Source: Acinetobacter geminorum (GTDB taxonomy: Bacteria; Pseudomonadota; Gammaproteobacteria; Pseudomonadales; Moraxellaceae). Taken from it: a stretch of 64,000 nucleotides of DNA. Location: positions 1 to 64,000 of the forward strand of contig NZ_JABELE010000005.1 of assembly GCF_013009345.1 (NCBI RefSeq). Direction: 5' to 3'. The notes beneath the pieces are model-generated. The model made no database searches. It was not told the DNA's origin and saw nothing but the letters and a program-made list of their open reading frames with translations. Of this stretch, positions 39,422 to 49,716 are shown piece by piece (within the stretch, counting starts at the first letter, position 1; the number at the start of each line of letters is the position of its first letter). The position numbers and the translations under genes are program-made.

Positions 39422-40240
39422 TTAAGCAGATAAATTAAAGAACATGGCTGCAATTAAAATAATTACACCGAGGACAATTCGGTACCAAGCAAATACACGT
39501 AAAGTGTGACGTTCTACAAACAGTACCAATGCTTTTACAACAAACAGCGCAGCAATAAAAGCAGCAACGAAACCTACGCCAATATTAACCATATTGTCTG
39601 AGGTGAGTACGTCGGCATTTTTAATTAAATCAAAAGTCGCAGCGCCCAACATGGTTGGCATAGCAAGGAAGAAAGAGAATTCTGTAGCAGCTTTACGTGA
39701 TAAGCCCGCAAACATTCCGCCTACGATTGTTGCGCCTGAACGTGAAGTTCCTGGAATCATCGCCACACACTGAGCAAGACCCACTAAAAGCGCTTGCTTA
39801 AAAGTAATTTTAGTTGCATCGAGTGTCTTATGTTCAAATTGTCTAGATTCAACCCAGAAAATGATCAGGGCACCAACAATTAAGGCAATCGCAACCACAA
39901 TTGGGCTAAATAGAACACTTTTAATAAAGTCTACTGCCAAAACCCCAATAATAACTGCTGGAAAGAATGCAATAAGCACACTAATCGCAAAATGACGTGA
40001 TTCCACATCACCACTAAAGAATCCCTTAATCAAGTTAATAATTTTTTGTCGGTATAACCAGCACACTGCCAAAATAGCACCTAACTGGATTACGACCTCA
40101 AATACACGACCGCCGTCTGAGTGGAAATCGATAATATGACCAAATAAAATTAAATGACCTGTACTCGAGATGGGTAAAAATTCAGTTAAGCCTTCGACAA
40201 AGCCTAAAAACAGTGCTTTTATAACTTCAAAATTTTCCAT
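39422..40240 (-). CDS. uppP: Undecaprenyl-diphosphatase UppP/BacA
   Basis: The 272-aa membrane protein has the family signature GLTEFLPISSTGHLILFG (15-32) and MIPGTSRSGATIVGGM (the SGATIVG loop). It recycles the lipid carrier for peptidoglycan and O-antigen synthesis and gives bacitracin resistance. Confidence 0.92.
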   Translation of the reverse strand: MENFEVIKALFLGFVEGLTEFLPISSTGHLILFGHIIDFHSDGGRVFEVVIQLGAILAVCWLYRQKIINLIKGFFSGDVESRHFAISVLIAFFPAVIIGVLAVDFIKSVLFSPIVVAIALIVGALIIFWVESRQFEHKTLDATKITFKQALLVGLAQCVAMIPGTSRSGATIVGGMFAGLSRKAATEFSFFLAMPTMLGAATFDLIKNADVLTSDNMVNIGVGFVAAFIAALFVVKALVLFVERHTLRVFAWYRIVLGVIILIAAMFFNLSA

Positions 40241-40593
40241 AACTTGCTCAAAGAAAGTTAATCATTAGAACGACCTAAAATTTGTTTTATCGCAATTGGT
40301 AAGTCTCAAATTAGACTTAACACATGTTCAATATCAGATCATTTCTAACGTTTGTGGTTATTGCCCCTAGTTAAAGGCAGTTTATTTAAAGTGCGATAAT
40401 GTATCACATCATGATGACAAACTTGGGTTAACTATCGTAAAAAGATAAAACTTGGTTAAGAACTGCCAAGGTTTTTCTTGTTATAGATAAAGCTTTTTAC
40501 CTTTACTTACTCTACAAAATGATCTTAAAAAGTCCTTAAAAAAACATGATATTATTCTGATCAAATGCAGTTCATCTCAAAAATTCAATCTGA
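40241..40593. other. 353-bp intergenic region uppP/PaaX-like
   Basis: An AT-rich divergent region without a credible gene. It contains imperfect repeats, AACTTGGGTTAAC and AACTTGGTTAAG (about 40419 and 40449), possible regulator sites for the PaaX-like gene. I see no clear promoter. Confidence 0.5.
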
Positions 40594-41394
40594 ATGAAAA
40601 ATACCAAAATTAATGCACGCCATCTCATTATCGATTTATTTCTTTCCTCGGCCTACCCTCAACTCACCATTAAACAAATATTGATTGCCGCTAAACTTTT
40701 TAATATGAGTGACAACGGTATTCGTGTGGCTACGACTCGGCTATTAAATGAAGGCATGATAGAAAGTGTAGAACGCGGTATTTATCAACTTTCGCCATCA
40801 ACCAAAGAATGGGCAAAAATCATTTTGAACCGCAAAAATGGCATTAAACAAACCAAAGAATGGCAACAGTATTATCTTGCAGTATTTACAGGCACATTAG
40901 GTCGCATAGATCGCACCGCTTTAAAAAAGAGAGAACACGCTTTACGTCAATTTGGTTTTAGAGAACTCGAAACTGGAATTTATATACGTCCAGATAATTT
41001 AGCGTATAGCTTTGAAAAAACATGTGAAGAACTCATTTTAGCCGGGCTTGAAAATGAAGCTAAAATTTCTATTATTCAAAAATTTGATTCAAAAACAGTT
41101 TCGTTAATTCCTTCTTTGTGGGATACCCAACAACTTGAAAAAAACTATGAAATGTATAGTCAAGATATTCAAGAATGGCTTTTGAATTATAAAAATTTAT
41201 CCTTAAATGAGGCCGCTACCCAAGCTTTGTTATTAGGACGTGAAACAATTACCTTACTCATGAATGATCCTCTACTACCCTCTCCATTTGTTAACGAGCA
41301 TGCCCGCAATCAATTTGCTCAAAATGTACAACAACTCGATTCGATTGGACAAAAGATATGGCAGAAACTTTATGAAAATGAATTAGCTCACTAA
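40594..41394 (+). CDS. PaaX-family transcriptional regulator
   Basis: The 266-aa protein begins MKNTKINARHLIIDLFLSSA, with winged-helix segment LFNMSDNGIRVATTRLLNEG and the PaaX-like middle (REHALRQFGFRELETGIYIR). PaaX regulators respond to CoA thioesters; this gene is 106 bp upstream of the desaturase and may control it. Confidence 0.75.
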   Translation: MKNTKINARHLIIDLFLSSAYPQLTIKQILIAAKLFNMSDNGIRVATTRLLNEGMIESVERGIYQLSPSTKEWAKIILNRKNGIKQTKEWQQYYLAVFTGTLGRIDRTALKKREHALRQFGFRELETGIYIRPDNLAYSFEKTCEELILAGLENEAKISIIQKFDSKTVSLIPSLWDTQQLEKNYEMYSQDIQEWLLNYKNLSLNEAATQALLLGRETITLLMNDPLLPSPFVNEHARNQFAQNVQQLDSIGQKIWQKLYENELAH

Positions 41395-41500
41395 CGGGCG
41401 ATTTATTTTTTTACAAACAAATATTTCACTTTTTAAAATTTTATAATTATATTTGTAATATTAAATATGAATACCAAAAATCTGTTTTGGGAGAATAAAA

Positions 41501-42493
41501 ATGAATGCACAAGTGAGTGTGACCGATCTATTTAGCAGAGAAGAAATACAGGAACTCACACAACCTTCAGATATATACGGTGCTTGGGCTGTTGCTAGTA
41601 CGTGGGCCGTTATTGGAGGAACATTTGCTAGCTTAATCATGATGTGGGATTACTTACCTAACTGGGGAAAATTACTTGCTTGTATGCTAGCTTTAGCTAT
41701 ATTGGCAGGTCGCCAGTTATGCCTAGCAATTTTGATGCATGATGCATCTCATAAGAGCTTATTCAAAAATAAAAAAATAAATGACTTTGTAGGCGAATGG
41801 CTATGCGCCCGTCCAATCTGGAATGATCTACAAAAATATCGCGTACATCATGTTCGTCATCATGCAAAAACCTCTACTCCAGATGACCCAGATCTTTCTT
41901 TAGTTTCTGGTTTTCCTGTAAGCAAAAAATCGCTTACTCGTAAATTTTTACGCGACTTAACGGGTATGACGGGATTAAAGTTTAGCTTTGGTCGAGTGTT
42001 AATGGACCTAGATCTAATGAAATGGACAGTTGCAAATGATCAAGTCTGGTTAGACCGCAGCCATAAACATCTTGTTGATTATGCCAAAAGTCTTGTAAAA
42101 AACAGTAGTGGAGCCATTGCAACCAACGCAGCTCTTTATAGTGTTTTAAAGGCATTTGGTCAGCAACGTTTTTATTGGTTATGGCCTTTAGCTTATTTGA
42201 CCCCATTTCCATTATTTTTAAGAATTCGATCAATGGCGGAGCATGCAGGTATGCAAACGAGTCTTACAGCCTTAACAAATACACGAACAACACGTGCAGG
42301 TTGGATTGCTAGAAGTTTTGTGGCGCCTATTCATGTCAATTACCATATGGAACATCATTTAATGGCTTCGGTGCCCTACTTCAAATTGCCGCGTATGCAT
42401 CGTTTATTGAGAGAGCGTGGCCATGTTCCGGCACCACCTAGCTATTTTAAAGTGATTGAATCTCTCTCATCTAAGCCAGAACAATCTACTTAA
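41501..42493 (+). CDS. Membrane fatty acid desaturase
   Basis: The 330-aa protein has three histidine boxes: HDASH (80-84), HHVRHH (116-121) and YHMEHH (about 284). TM segments lie around 30-75 and 180-200. It introduces a double bond into acyl chains; the exact substrate is not visible. GGGAGAATAAAA precedes the ATG. Confidence 0.85.
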   Translation: MNAQVSVTDLFSREEIQELTQPSDIYGAWAVASTWAVIGGTFASLIMMWDYLPNWGKLLACMLALAILAGRQLCLAILMHDASHKSLFKNKKINDFVGEWLCARPIWNDLQKYRVHHVRHHAKTSTPDDPDLSLVSGFPVSKKSLTRKFLRDLTGMTGLKFSFGRVLMDLDLMKWTVANDQVWLDRSHKHLVDYAKSLVKNSSGAIATNAALYSVLKAFGQQRFYWLWPLAYLTPFPLFLRIRSMAEHAGMQTSLTALTNTRTTRAGWIARSFVAPIHVNYHMEHHLMASVPYFKLPRMHRLLRERGHVPAPPSYFKVIESLSSKPEQST

Positions 42494-42541
42494 TTAATTC
42501 ATATGATAAATGAAAGGCCATGAAGTTAAATTTATGACCCT

Positions 42542-43567
42542 TTAATTTGAATCCGCCATTTTATGCTGGGTTTGGAAATATTTAGGCGTCATCCCCATCC
42601 AGCGCTTAAACGCACGAGTGAAGTGAGAAGTCTCGGCATAACCTAGCATTAAAGCGACTTTTTCGATCGACATGTTATTTTGAGCTAAAAGTTTCTGGGC
42701 ATGCTCCTTTTTCAGTGAGTCTACCAAGAGGGTAAAACTAGTATGATCAAGAGCTAAATAGCGTTGCAAAGTTCGCTCCGACATATTCATGATATGAGCC
42801 ACTTGCCCAACTTTTAATGCGTCAGTATTCCTATTTAAAAGCAATTTTTCGGCAACTTGTTTGACTTGCCCTTTCCAACCACTTTTTAAGTTTAATTTCT
42901 CTATATCCCGCTTACATTGTGCATTTAACAACGGCGCTAGCATTGGGTCTGCTGTTAAAACAGGCTGTGCTAAATACTCTTTTGGGAATATCCAACGATT
43001 AAACTTTTGGTTAAATAAACAAGTCACAGCCAGTTGATGACTGATTTGGTCAAAACCTATCGGCTCTGGCATTTGTAATTCAACCTTTCCTAAATGAGAA
43101 AGTCCTGTTAATTTTTTCGCAATTTGGACAAAACCGAGTAGCAAAAAAATGTTGGCATTTGGGCTCAGCTGAAATGCATTGACGGGCTGATGAATGGACC
43201 AATATGCATCATTATTTTCTTGTTTTAATTCTGGTTTAAAAACCTTACAACGTGAACCAATGAATTGTTCAAGTATTTTCAGCGCTTCTCCTAAATTTGG
43301 AGAAACTATGGCAGCCATTCCTACTGAACCATAACATGAAGCCGTCATGCTTAAAACTAAATATCCTGCCAGTGCTGGCTCTTTGCATAACTCAATCGCC
43401 CGCTCAATAAGCTGATTTAAGGTATTAAACTCAACATACCAATATGGTTTTTTTAATTGATCTACTCTTATGCCGCTTCCATCTAAAAGCTGCTCGCAAG
43501 AGACACCCCACCGCTTAACAGTCTCGACGATTAAGTTAATATAAGTTCCGGGTAATTCTGGATTCAT
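42542..43567 (-). CDS. AraC-family regulator (arabinose-binding-domain type)
   Basis: I chose the ATG at 43567 (341 aa). The N-terminal domain (YINLIVETVKRWGVSCEQLL, DGSGIRVDQL) is the Arabinose_bd type; the C-terminus has AraC helices (LKVGQVAHIMNMSERTLQRY, MSIEKVALMLGYAETSHFTR). It is divergent from the flavodoxin-fold oxidoreductase and likely activates it. Confidence 0.83.
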   Translation of the reverse strand: MNPELPGTYINLIVETVKRWGVSCEQLLDGSGIRVDQLKKPYWYVEFNTLNQLIERAIELCKEPALAGYLVLSMTASCYGSVGMAAIVSPNLGEALKILEQFIGSRCKVFKPELKQENNDAYWSIHQPVNAFQLSPNANIFLLLGFVQIAKKLTGLSHLGKVELQMPEPIGFDQISHQLAVTCLFNQKFNRWIFPKEYLAQPVLTADPMLAPLLNAQCKRDIEKLNLKSGWKGQVKQVAEKLLLNRNTDALKVGQVAHIMNMSERTLQRYLALDHTSFTLLVDSLKKEHAQKLLAQNNMSIEKVALMLGYAETSHFTRAFKRWMGMTPKYFQTQHKMADSN

Positions 43568-43720
43568 GAGTAACCCATTGAGCAAAATAAATGGCGCGAA
43601 ATGGTAAAAACTGTCAGTTCATGAACTATGCCATGCTTTTAAATTCAGGCATAGTGATTCAAAACAAAATCCGCTTAATTGCACTAAACAGTACAATTTC
43701 TGAAAAACACAGGTGCCCCT

Positions 43721-44419
43721 ATGAATATCCTGATTGTCCATGCTCACCCAGAACCACAATCTTTTACAACCGCGTTAAAAAGCAGAGCTAAACAAACTCT
43801 AGAAAAATTGGGACATCGCGTAGAGGTTTCAGATTTATATGCCATGCAATTTAACCCTGTTTCATCCAAAGAGGATTTTTTAGAGCTTAATCAGCCTGAC
43901 TATTTTAACTATGCACTAGAACAAAGGAATGCCAGTAAAAATCAACTTCTAGCTCCAGATATTCAAGCAGAAATTGAAAAGGTAAAAAAAGCAGATCTAG
44001 TCATTTTAAATTTCCCACTTTATTGGACATCTGTGCCAGCAATTTTAAAAGGTTGGATTGATCGCGTATTTGTCTCAGGGCTTTTTTATGGAGGCAAACG
44101 GTTTTACAACCACGGCGGCATGGTAGGTAAAAAAGCGATGTTGTGTTTAACACTCGGTGGTAGAACACACATGTTTGGAGAAAACTCTATTCATGGTCCA
44201 ATTGAAAATTATTTATCCCCGATTCAACGTGGTACTTTGGCATATGCTGGTTTTGAAGTCCTGCCTCCATTCATTGCTTACCATGTACCTTATATTAGCC
44301 AAGAAGCACGAGAAACCCTTCTTGAAGACTATGTAATCTACCTTACTCATTTGGACCAGCTTGAGTCATTAACATTTCCAAAGCTTGAGCAATTTGATGA
44401 AAAACTATATCCACTCTAA
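43721..44419 (+). CDS. NAD(P)H-dependent flavodoxin-fold oxidoreductase
   Basis: The 232-aa protein begins MNILIVHAHPEPQSFTTALK, with LNFPLYWTSVPAILKGWIDR in the flavin-binding fold typical of NQO1/KefF/MdaB-like quinone reductases. It is divergent from an AraC regulator, which suggests inducible control. Confidence 0.82.
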   Translation: MNILIVHAHPEPQSFTTALKSRAKQTLEKLGHRVEVSDLYAMQFNPVSSKEDFLELNQPDYFNYALEQRNASKNQLLAPDIQAEIEKVKKADLVILNFPLYWTSVPAILKGWIDRVFVSGLFYGGKRFYNHGGMVGKKAMLCLTLGGRTHMFGENSIHGPIENYLSPIQRGTLAYAGFEVLPPFIAYHVPYISQEARETLLEDYVIYLTHLDQLESLTFPKLEQFDEKLYPL

Positions 44420-45017
44420 TGCTATGTTTTAGCTATAAAAGTTAAATAACCGAATCTAGATTGTTATTTACAGTTTTTTATCGCATATAACTTTCAAATA
44501 TAGAATCCAAATTCGCTCAAAAAATAGATCAAATGGTAAAAAAATTAAGGTAAATTTTTTTATAAGGCTAAGAATATAAAACTGAATCAATAATATACAG
44601 ATGTAGAGAAACGAGACTTATCAACTAAAAATGACAACTAATACTCATTTCATAATCACTTAATTCATATTTTTACAAAAAAATCTTTGACCATTTTTCT
44701 TGGATTTGTGACAAAAATGTCATAAAAATAAAGACCATTACTAATAGATAAAAAATATAAATATCAATAAATTAAATTAATTTAACAATACAAATATTCC
44801 TTCATTTTTCATTCATTATTGACAGATTTTGTATAAAAAGTGAGTACTCTTCAGTTCATACAATAGATTTACTCTTATTTTAATTATGCTATTTTTGTTA
44901 CATGGAGTTATCAAAGCTTCTATTACTTGTAATTAGGAGCTTTGAAGGCAACACAGTTTAAACGGTTTAACTCTGTTACTTTTAAAAAAATGTCTTGAAG
45001 TTCAAGGAAAGATTAAA
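44420..45017. other. 598-bp AT-rich intergenic region upstream of the FadL-family gene
   Basis: No credible gene. It contains a 33-nt hairpin (CAAAGCT 44912-44918 and AGCTTTG 44938-44944 with inner ATTAC/GTAAT), about 75 nt upstream of the porin ATG. A TTGACA at about 44819 lacks a well-placed -10. Confidence 0.5.
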
Positions 45018-46529
45018 ATGAAATTAAAACATCTGAGCACTGCAATGATTTTAGCAATGCTGCCTGCAACTGGGGTTTTTGCAGCAGCATTGGATCGCTC
45101 TGGACAATCAATGTCTGCATTCTTCCAACCGGGTAATTATTTTGAAGCAGGTATTTCTGTTTTAGACCCAGATGTAGCGGGTAAAGAAGCAGGATCAAGC
45201 GCAACACGCCGCGATATTGGCGATATGGCTAATGATTATTACTTTCCAAGTGCGGCATTAAAATTACAACTCAACGATAAATTCTCTTTCGGTCTACTCT
45301 ATGATCAACCATTTGGAGCAGATGCAGAATATTCAGGCAACAATGTATTCGTTTCAAATCCAGGCACTGATACTATTTTAAGTCAAAAGGCATTAACTGA
45401 CTTAGCAACCAGCTCAATTAACAAGTTAGTTCAAGCATCTGGATCAGCATTTACACCAGCTCTTATAGCTGTGACGAATGCTACTGGCGGTGATCCTACA
45501 AAACCAACTCAAACAGAGATCTTAGGTGCATTACAACAAGTTGCTGCTGGAGGAAATACAACTGTAGGTGCAGGACTGACAGCATTACAAAACACCCAAG
45601 CTGCTATTAATGCTGCAAATAATTATTTAGGTACAGGTGGAACTAAAGTTAAAGTTGATACACAAAATTTATCTTTTGTTCTTGGTTTCCAACCAAATCA
45701 AAACTTCAATTTCTACGCAGGTCCTGTATTACAAACCGTAAAAGGTAATGTAAGTCTTCGAGGTCAAGCTTACAGCCTTTATAATGGTTATGACGCAAAT
45801 ATTAAAGAAACTACAGGCGTTGGTTGGTTAGCAGGTGCAGCTTATCAAATTCCTGAAATTGCACTTAGAGCATCTTTAACCTATCGATCTGAAATTGATC
45901 ATAAAGTGAATATTAATGAAGACTTATCTATATTAAATTTCCCTGGTCTTACTTCAGTACTTGCTGGTTTAGATGTTCCTGCCTCTAAACTTCAAGCTAT
46001 TAATTCAGAAGGCAAAACTACAATTACTACCCCTCAATCTGTAAACCTTGATTTCCAAACAGGCATCATGGCTGATACTGTTGCATTTGCGAATGTACGT
46101 TGGGTGAACTGGAAAGATTTCTCAATTCAACCATATAAATTTGGCAAAGTCTCAGAAGCTGTAGGTGGGCTTGTTGGACGTCCAAATGGCTTTAACCTAG
46201 TTGAATACTCCGATGACCAATGGTCTGTGAACGCTGGTGTAGGCCGTAAACTGAATGATAAATGGGCTGGTAATATGTCTGTAGGCTGGGACTCTGGTGC
46301 AGGTAACCCTGTAACAACACTAGGACCAACAGAAGGTTACTGGAACGTAGGTTTAGGTCTTCAATATAGCCCTACTCCACAAACATTTATTGCTGGTGGC
46401 GTAAAATACTTCTGGTTGGGTGATGCTAAAGCTCAAACAGGTGCACAAGCAGGTAGTGATGAATATGTTGCAGACTTTTCTGACAACAATGCCATCGCTT
46501 ATGGTTTAAAACTTGGTTATAAATTCTAA
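45018..46529 (+). CDS. FadL-family outer membrane transport protein
   Basis: The 503-aa protein has a signal peptide (MKLKHLSTAMILAMLPATGVFA), a hatch-like N-terminus and many beta strands ending in GLKLGYKF, a beta-barrel terminal Phe. It belongs to OmpP1/FadL/TodX porins that import hydrophobic substrates. An insertion of about 100 residues at 120-215 (LVQASGSAFTPALIAVTNAT) is longer than usual. AAGGAAAG precedes the ATG. Confidence 0.82.
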   Translation: MKLKHLSTAMILAMLPATGVFAAALDRSGQSMSAFFQPGNYFEAGISVLDPDVAGKEAGSSATRRDIGDMANDYYFPSAALKLQLNDKFSFGLLYDQPFGADAEYSGNNVFVSNPGTDTILSQKALTDLATSSINKLVQASGSAFTPALIAVTNATGGDPTKPTQTEILGALQQVAAGGNTTVGAGLTALQNTQAAINAANNYLGTGGTKVKVDTQNLSFVLGFQPNQNFNFYAGPVLQTVKGNVSLRGQAYSLYNGYDANIKETTGVGWLAGAAYQIPEIALRASLTYRSEIDHKVNINEDLSILNFPGLTSVLAGLDVPASKLQAINSEGKTTITTPQSVNLDFQTGIMADTVAFANVRWVNWKDFSIQPYKFGKVSEAVGGLVGRPNGFNLVEYSDDQWSVNAGVGRKLNDKWAGNMSVGWDSGAGNPVTTLGPTEGYWNVGLGLQYSPTPQTFIAGGVKYFWLGDAKAQTGAQAGSDEYVADFSDNNAIAYGLKLGYKF

Positions 46530-46550
46530 GTTTCAAAACTCATTCATATA

Positions 46551-46577
46551 AAAAAGGCGCTTAAAGCGCCTTTTTTA
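46551..46577. terminator. Bidirectional terminator
   Basis: AAAAAAGGCGCTTAAAGCGCCTTTTTT forms a stem between the porin and thrH, with T-runs on both strands. Confidence 0.85.
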
Positions 46578-46587
46578 TTATTTATTT

Positions 46588-47205
46588 TTAAGCTGGAATT
46601 GTACGCTGTGAAACTGAACGGATTGCTTCTTTTAATGCATCATATCCGTGAATCGCTGGAAATTGTGGAAACTCAGCAATCACATTTTCTGGTGCATCAA
46701 ACAAGAAACCATGGTCCGCTTCACCAAGCATGGTTGTATCGTTATACGAATCACCTGCAGCGATTACACGGAAATTCAAGCCATGCAGTGCTTTAACACA
46801 CTCACGTTTTTGATCTGGTTGACGTAGTTTATAAGCGGTAATCATGCCTTCTTCATCTGTCTCTAACTTATGACAGAAAATTGTTGGCCATCCTAATTGC
46901 TTCATTAAAGGATGTGCAAATTCATAGAAAGTATCTGACAAGATCACAAGTTGGAAATGAGTACTTACCCATTCAACAAACTCTTTTGCACCTGGTAATG
47001 GCCCCATCTGAGCAATAACTTCTTGAATGTCGTTTAAACCTAAACCGTGTTGTTTTAAGATATTAAGGCGCTGAGTCATTAAAACATCATAATCCGGAAT
47101 ATCACGAGTTGTTGCTTCGAGTTCTTTAATCCCTGTTTTTTTTGCGAAATTGATCCATATTTCAGGAACTAAAACCCCTTCAAGATCTAGGCATACGATT
47201 TCCAT
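46588..47205 (-). CDS. thrH: ThrH phosphoserine phosphatase/homoserine phosphotransferase
   Basis: The ATG at 47205 (205 aa) gives MEIVCLDLEGVLVPEIWINF, the HAD motif DLEGVL with Asp nucleophile. Later motifs are VILSDTFYEF, KREC and GDSYNDTTML. Length equals Pseudomonas ThrH. The protein phosphorylates homoserine from phosphoserine. Confidence 0.85.
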   Translation of the reverse strand: MEIVCLDLEGVLVPEIWINFAKKTGIKELEATTRDIPDYDVLMTQRLNILKQHGLGLNDIQEVIAQMGPLPGAKEFVEWVSTHFQLVILSDTFYEFAHPLMKQLGWPTIFCHKLETDEEGMITAYKLRQPDQKRECVKALHGLNFRVIAAGDSYNDTTMLGEADHGFLFDAPENVIAEFPQFPAIHGYDALKEAIRSVSQRTIPA

Positions 47206-47389
47206 GAATGCTTCCAACGTTGGTTAAAAATTGCTGTATCATACCATTAAGATTTTCAGTTTTGCGTTGTTATTGATCAAATCAATTTTATTCATAAGGA
47301 TCGAAATTAAAGTGCTAAGCACTTTATCAACTATCCTTTAGAATATTTTTCATAACTCAATGCGCCCAAGCCTTTTGCCAGGAACACAC

Positions 47390-48124
47390 ATGACCGTTAT
47401 TCCGACTATTGATATCGTAGATGCTCTTGCTGCTGAATATGCAACCAAAAGCCCTCGAGAAATTTTAGAACTTGCCTTAAGCCAACAAGGTGAAATTGCA
47501 ATTTCATTTTCGGGAGCAGAAGATGTTGTGTTAATTGATATTGCTTCACGCTTAGGCAAACCTTTCCGTGTATTTAGTCTCGATACGGGCCGACTCCACG
47601 CTGAAACTTATCAATTTATTGAAACTGTCCGTAAACACTACAATATCAATATTGAAATTTGTTTCCCTGAATCTGAAGCTGTTCAAAACATGGTAAACGA
47701 AAAAGGTTTATTCAGCTTTTTTACAGATGGGCATCAAGAATGTTGCGGTATTCGAAAAGTTCAGCCTTTGCGTAAAAAACTTGCGACTTTAGATGGCTGG
47801 ATTACGGGTCAACGCAAAGATCAAAGTCCTGGTACGCGTACAGAGATTCCAGTAGTACAAGCTGATGCAGGTTTCTCGGGTCCAGATAAGCAACTTATTA
47901 AATATAATCCTCTAGCGAACTGGACAAGTGCTGAGGTATGGAGCTACATCCGTATGATGGAAATTCCATATAACCCTCTTCATGAGCGTGGTTTTGTTTC
48001 TATTGGATGTGAACCATGTACGCGACCTGTATTACCAAATCAACATGAGCGTGAAGGACGCTGGTGGTGGGAAGAAGCCACTCAAAAAGAGTGTGGCTTA
48101 CACGCAGGTAATATGAAAAAGTAA
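47390..48124 (+). CDS. cysH: CysH-type APS/PAPS reductase (4Fe-4S form)
   Basis: I chose the ATG at 47390 with CAGGAACACAC upstream (244 aa). Sulfate-assimilation motifs: ISFSGAEDVVLIDIASRLG, VFSLDTGRL, ECCGIRKVQPL, TGQRKDQSPGTR, GCEPCTRP and KECGLH. The CC and CxxC pair is the 4Fe-4S type that uses APS. Confidence 0.88.
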   Translation: MTVIPTIDIVDALAAEYATKSPREILELALSQQGEIAISFSGAEDVVLIDIASRLGKPFRVFSLDTGRLHAETYQFIETVRKHYNINIEICFPESEAVQNMVNEKGLFSFFTDGHQECCGIRKVQPLRKKLATLDGWITGQRKDQSPGTRTEIPVVQADAGFSGPDKQLIKYNPLANWTSAEVWSYIRMMEIPYNPLHERGFVSIGCEPCTRPVLPNQHEREGRWWWEEATQKECGLHAGNMKK

Positions 48125-48134
48125 TTGGATATCA

Positions 48135-48165
48135 AAAAACCACTGGCAAATCAGTGGTTTTTTTT
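48135..48165. terminator. Terminator after cysH
   Basis: AACCACTG and CAGTGGTT form an 8-bp stem followed by TTTTTTT on the plus strand. Confidence 0.85.
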
Positions 48166-48295
48166 ATGTCATGTTCCGTACACAAAGTCATATTTTCTCT
48201 ACTCTAAACGCTATATACTTAATTTTACGGTTCTATAATTCTAATAAGAGCTCATATAAGGGCTTCTTAGAAAAATGCATGAGGCACAATGATTT

Positions 48296-49681
48296 ATGCG
48301 TCCATTACACCCAATTGATTTCATTTTTCTGTCACTTGAAAAAAGACAGCAACCCATGCATGTCGGTGGATTATTTTTATTTGAAATTCCTGAAAATGCA
48401 CCAGAAACCTTTGTACATGATTTAGTAGAAGATATTAAACGCTCAAAGAGCATTCCTATTCCGCCCTTTAATAACCGCTTAAGTGGCCTGTTTTGGGATG
48501 AAGATGAAGAGTTCGATATCGATCATCACTTTCGCCACATCGCTTTGCCTCACCCGGGCCGTATTCGTGAACTTCTGGTTTATATTTCACTGCAGCATAG
48601 CTCACTAATTGATCGTGCAAAGCCACTTTGGACTTGTGACATTATTGAAGGAATCGAAGGCAATCGTTTTGCCATGTATTTTAAAATCCATCATGCCATG
48701 GTAGATGGTGTTGCTGGTATGCGTTTGATCGAGAAATCTCTATCAAAAACACCAGAAGAGAAACATGTTGTTCCTTTATGGTGTGTTGAGAGCAAGAGAG
48801 CTAAGCGTCTAAAAGTACCAACTCCAAGTACTAGTAAAATTAAAAGTATTTTAGGCGGTATTAAGTCTCAACTTGACATAGCTCCAAGAGTCATGCACGA
48901 GCTATCTCAAACCATATTCAAGGAAATGGGTAAAAATCCTGATTATGTTTCTACTTTTCAGGCACCAGTTTCTATTTTGAACCAAAGAGTCAGTGCTTCA
49001 CGTCGTTTTGCGGCCCAATCATTTGAATTAAGCCGTCTTAGAAAAATTTCAAAAGCATTAGGCGTGACAATTAATGATGTTGTTCTAGCTGTATGTTCAG
49101 GCGCTTTACGTGAATATTTGATTAGCCAAAACAGCTTACCTAAAAAGCCACTTATTGCCATGGTTCCAGCTTCATTACGTACAGATGATTCTGACATGAG
49201 TAATCGAATTACCATGATTTTGGCAAATTTAGGGACGCATAAAGATCAACCGTTAGAGCGTCTAGAAATCATTCGCCGTAGTATGCAAAATTCAAAGCAA
49301 CGCTTTAGCCGCATGACTGCGAATGAAATTTTAAACTATAGTGCGGTTGTTTATGGTCCGGCAGGATTAAACATCATGTCAGGAATGCTTCCTAAGCGTC
49401 AGGCGTTCAATTTAGTGATTTCCAATGTACCAGGACCACGTGAACCGCTTTATTGGAATGGCGCGAAATTAGATGCACTCTACCCGGCTTCGATTGTCAT
49501 GGATGGACAAGCTCTCAACATTACCATGACCAGTTATTTAGATAAGCTTGAAGTTGGATTAACAGCTTGTCGAAATGCTTTGCCAAAAATGCAAAACCTT
49601 TTGACTCATTTAGAAGATGAGATTCAACGTTTTGAAGAAATTATTGCAGAAAAACAGCTGAAACATCATTCAGCAAGTTAG
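48296..49681 (+). CDS. Wax ester synthase/diacylglycerol acyltransferase
   Basis: The 461-aa protein has the active-site motif HHAMVDG (132-138) and later NVPGPREPLYWNGAKL. Length matches the Acinetobacter WS/DGAT (AtfA). It makes wax esters or triacylglycerol from acyl-CoA. Confidence 0.92.
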   Translation: MRPLHPIDFIFLSLEKRQQPMHVGGLFLFEIPENAPETFVHDLVEDIKRSKSIPIPPFNNRLSGLFWDEDEEFDIDHHFRHIALPHPGRIRELLVYISLQHSSLIDRAKPLWTCDIIEGIEGNRFAMYFKIHHAMVDGVAGMRLIEKSLSKTPEEKHVVPLWCVESKRAKRLKVPTPSTSKIKSILGGIKSQLDIAPRVMHELSQTIFKEMGKNPDYVSTFQAPVSILNQRVSASRRFAAQSFELSRLRKISKALGVTINDVVLAVCSGALREYLISQNSLPKKPLIAMVPASLRTDDSDMSNRITMILANLGTHKDQPLERLEIIRRSMQNSKQRFSRMTANEILNYSAVVYGPAGLNIMSGMLPKRQAFNLVISNVPGPREPLYWNGAKLDALYPASIVMDGQALNITMTSYLDKLEVGLTACRNALPKMQNLLTHLEDEIQRFEEIIAEKQLKHHSAS

Positions 49682-49685
49682 AAAA

Positions 49686-49716
49686 TTAAGGGGCTTTGAA
49701 TTGGCCCCTTATTTTT
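49686..49716. terminator. Terminator between WS/DGAT and the PA1571-like gene
   Basis: AAGGGGC and GGCCCCTT form a stem followed by ATTTTTTG on the plus strand; the minus gene stops at its edge. Confidence 0.75.

Noticed and set aside
44819..44850. TTGACA as promoter for the porin
   Set aside because: No acceptable -10 at 16-18 bp.
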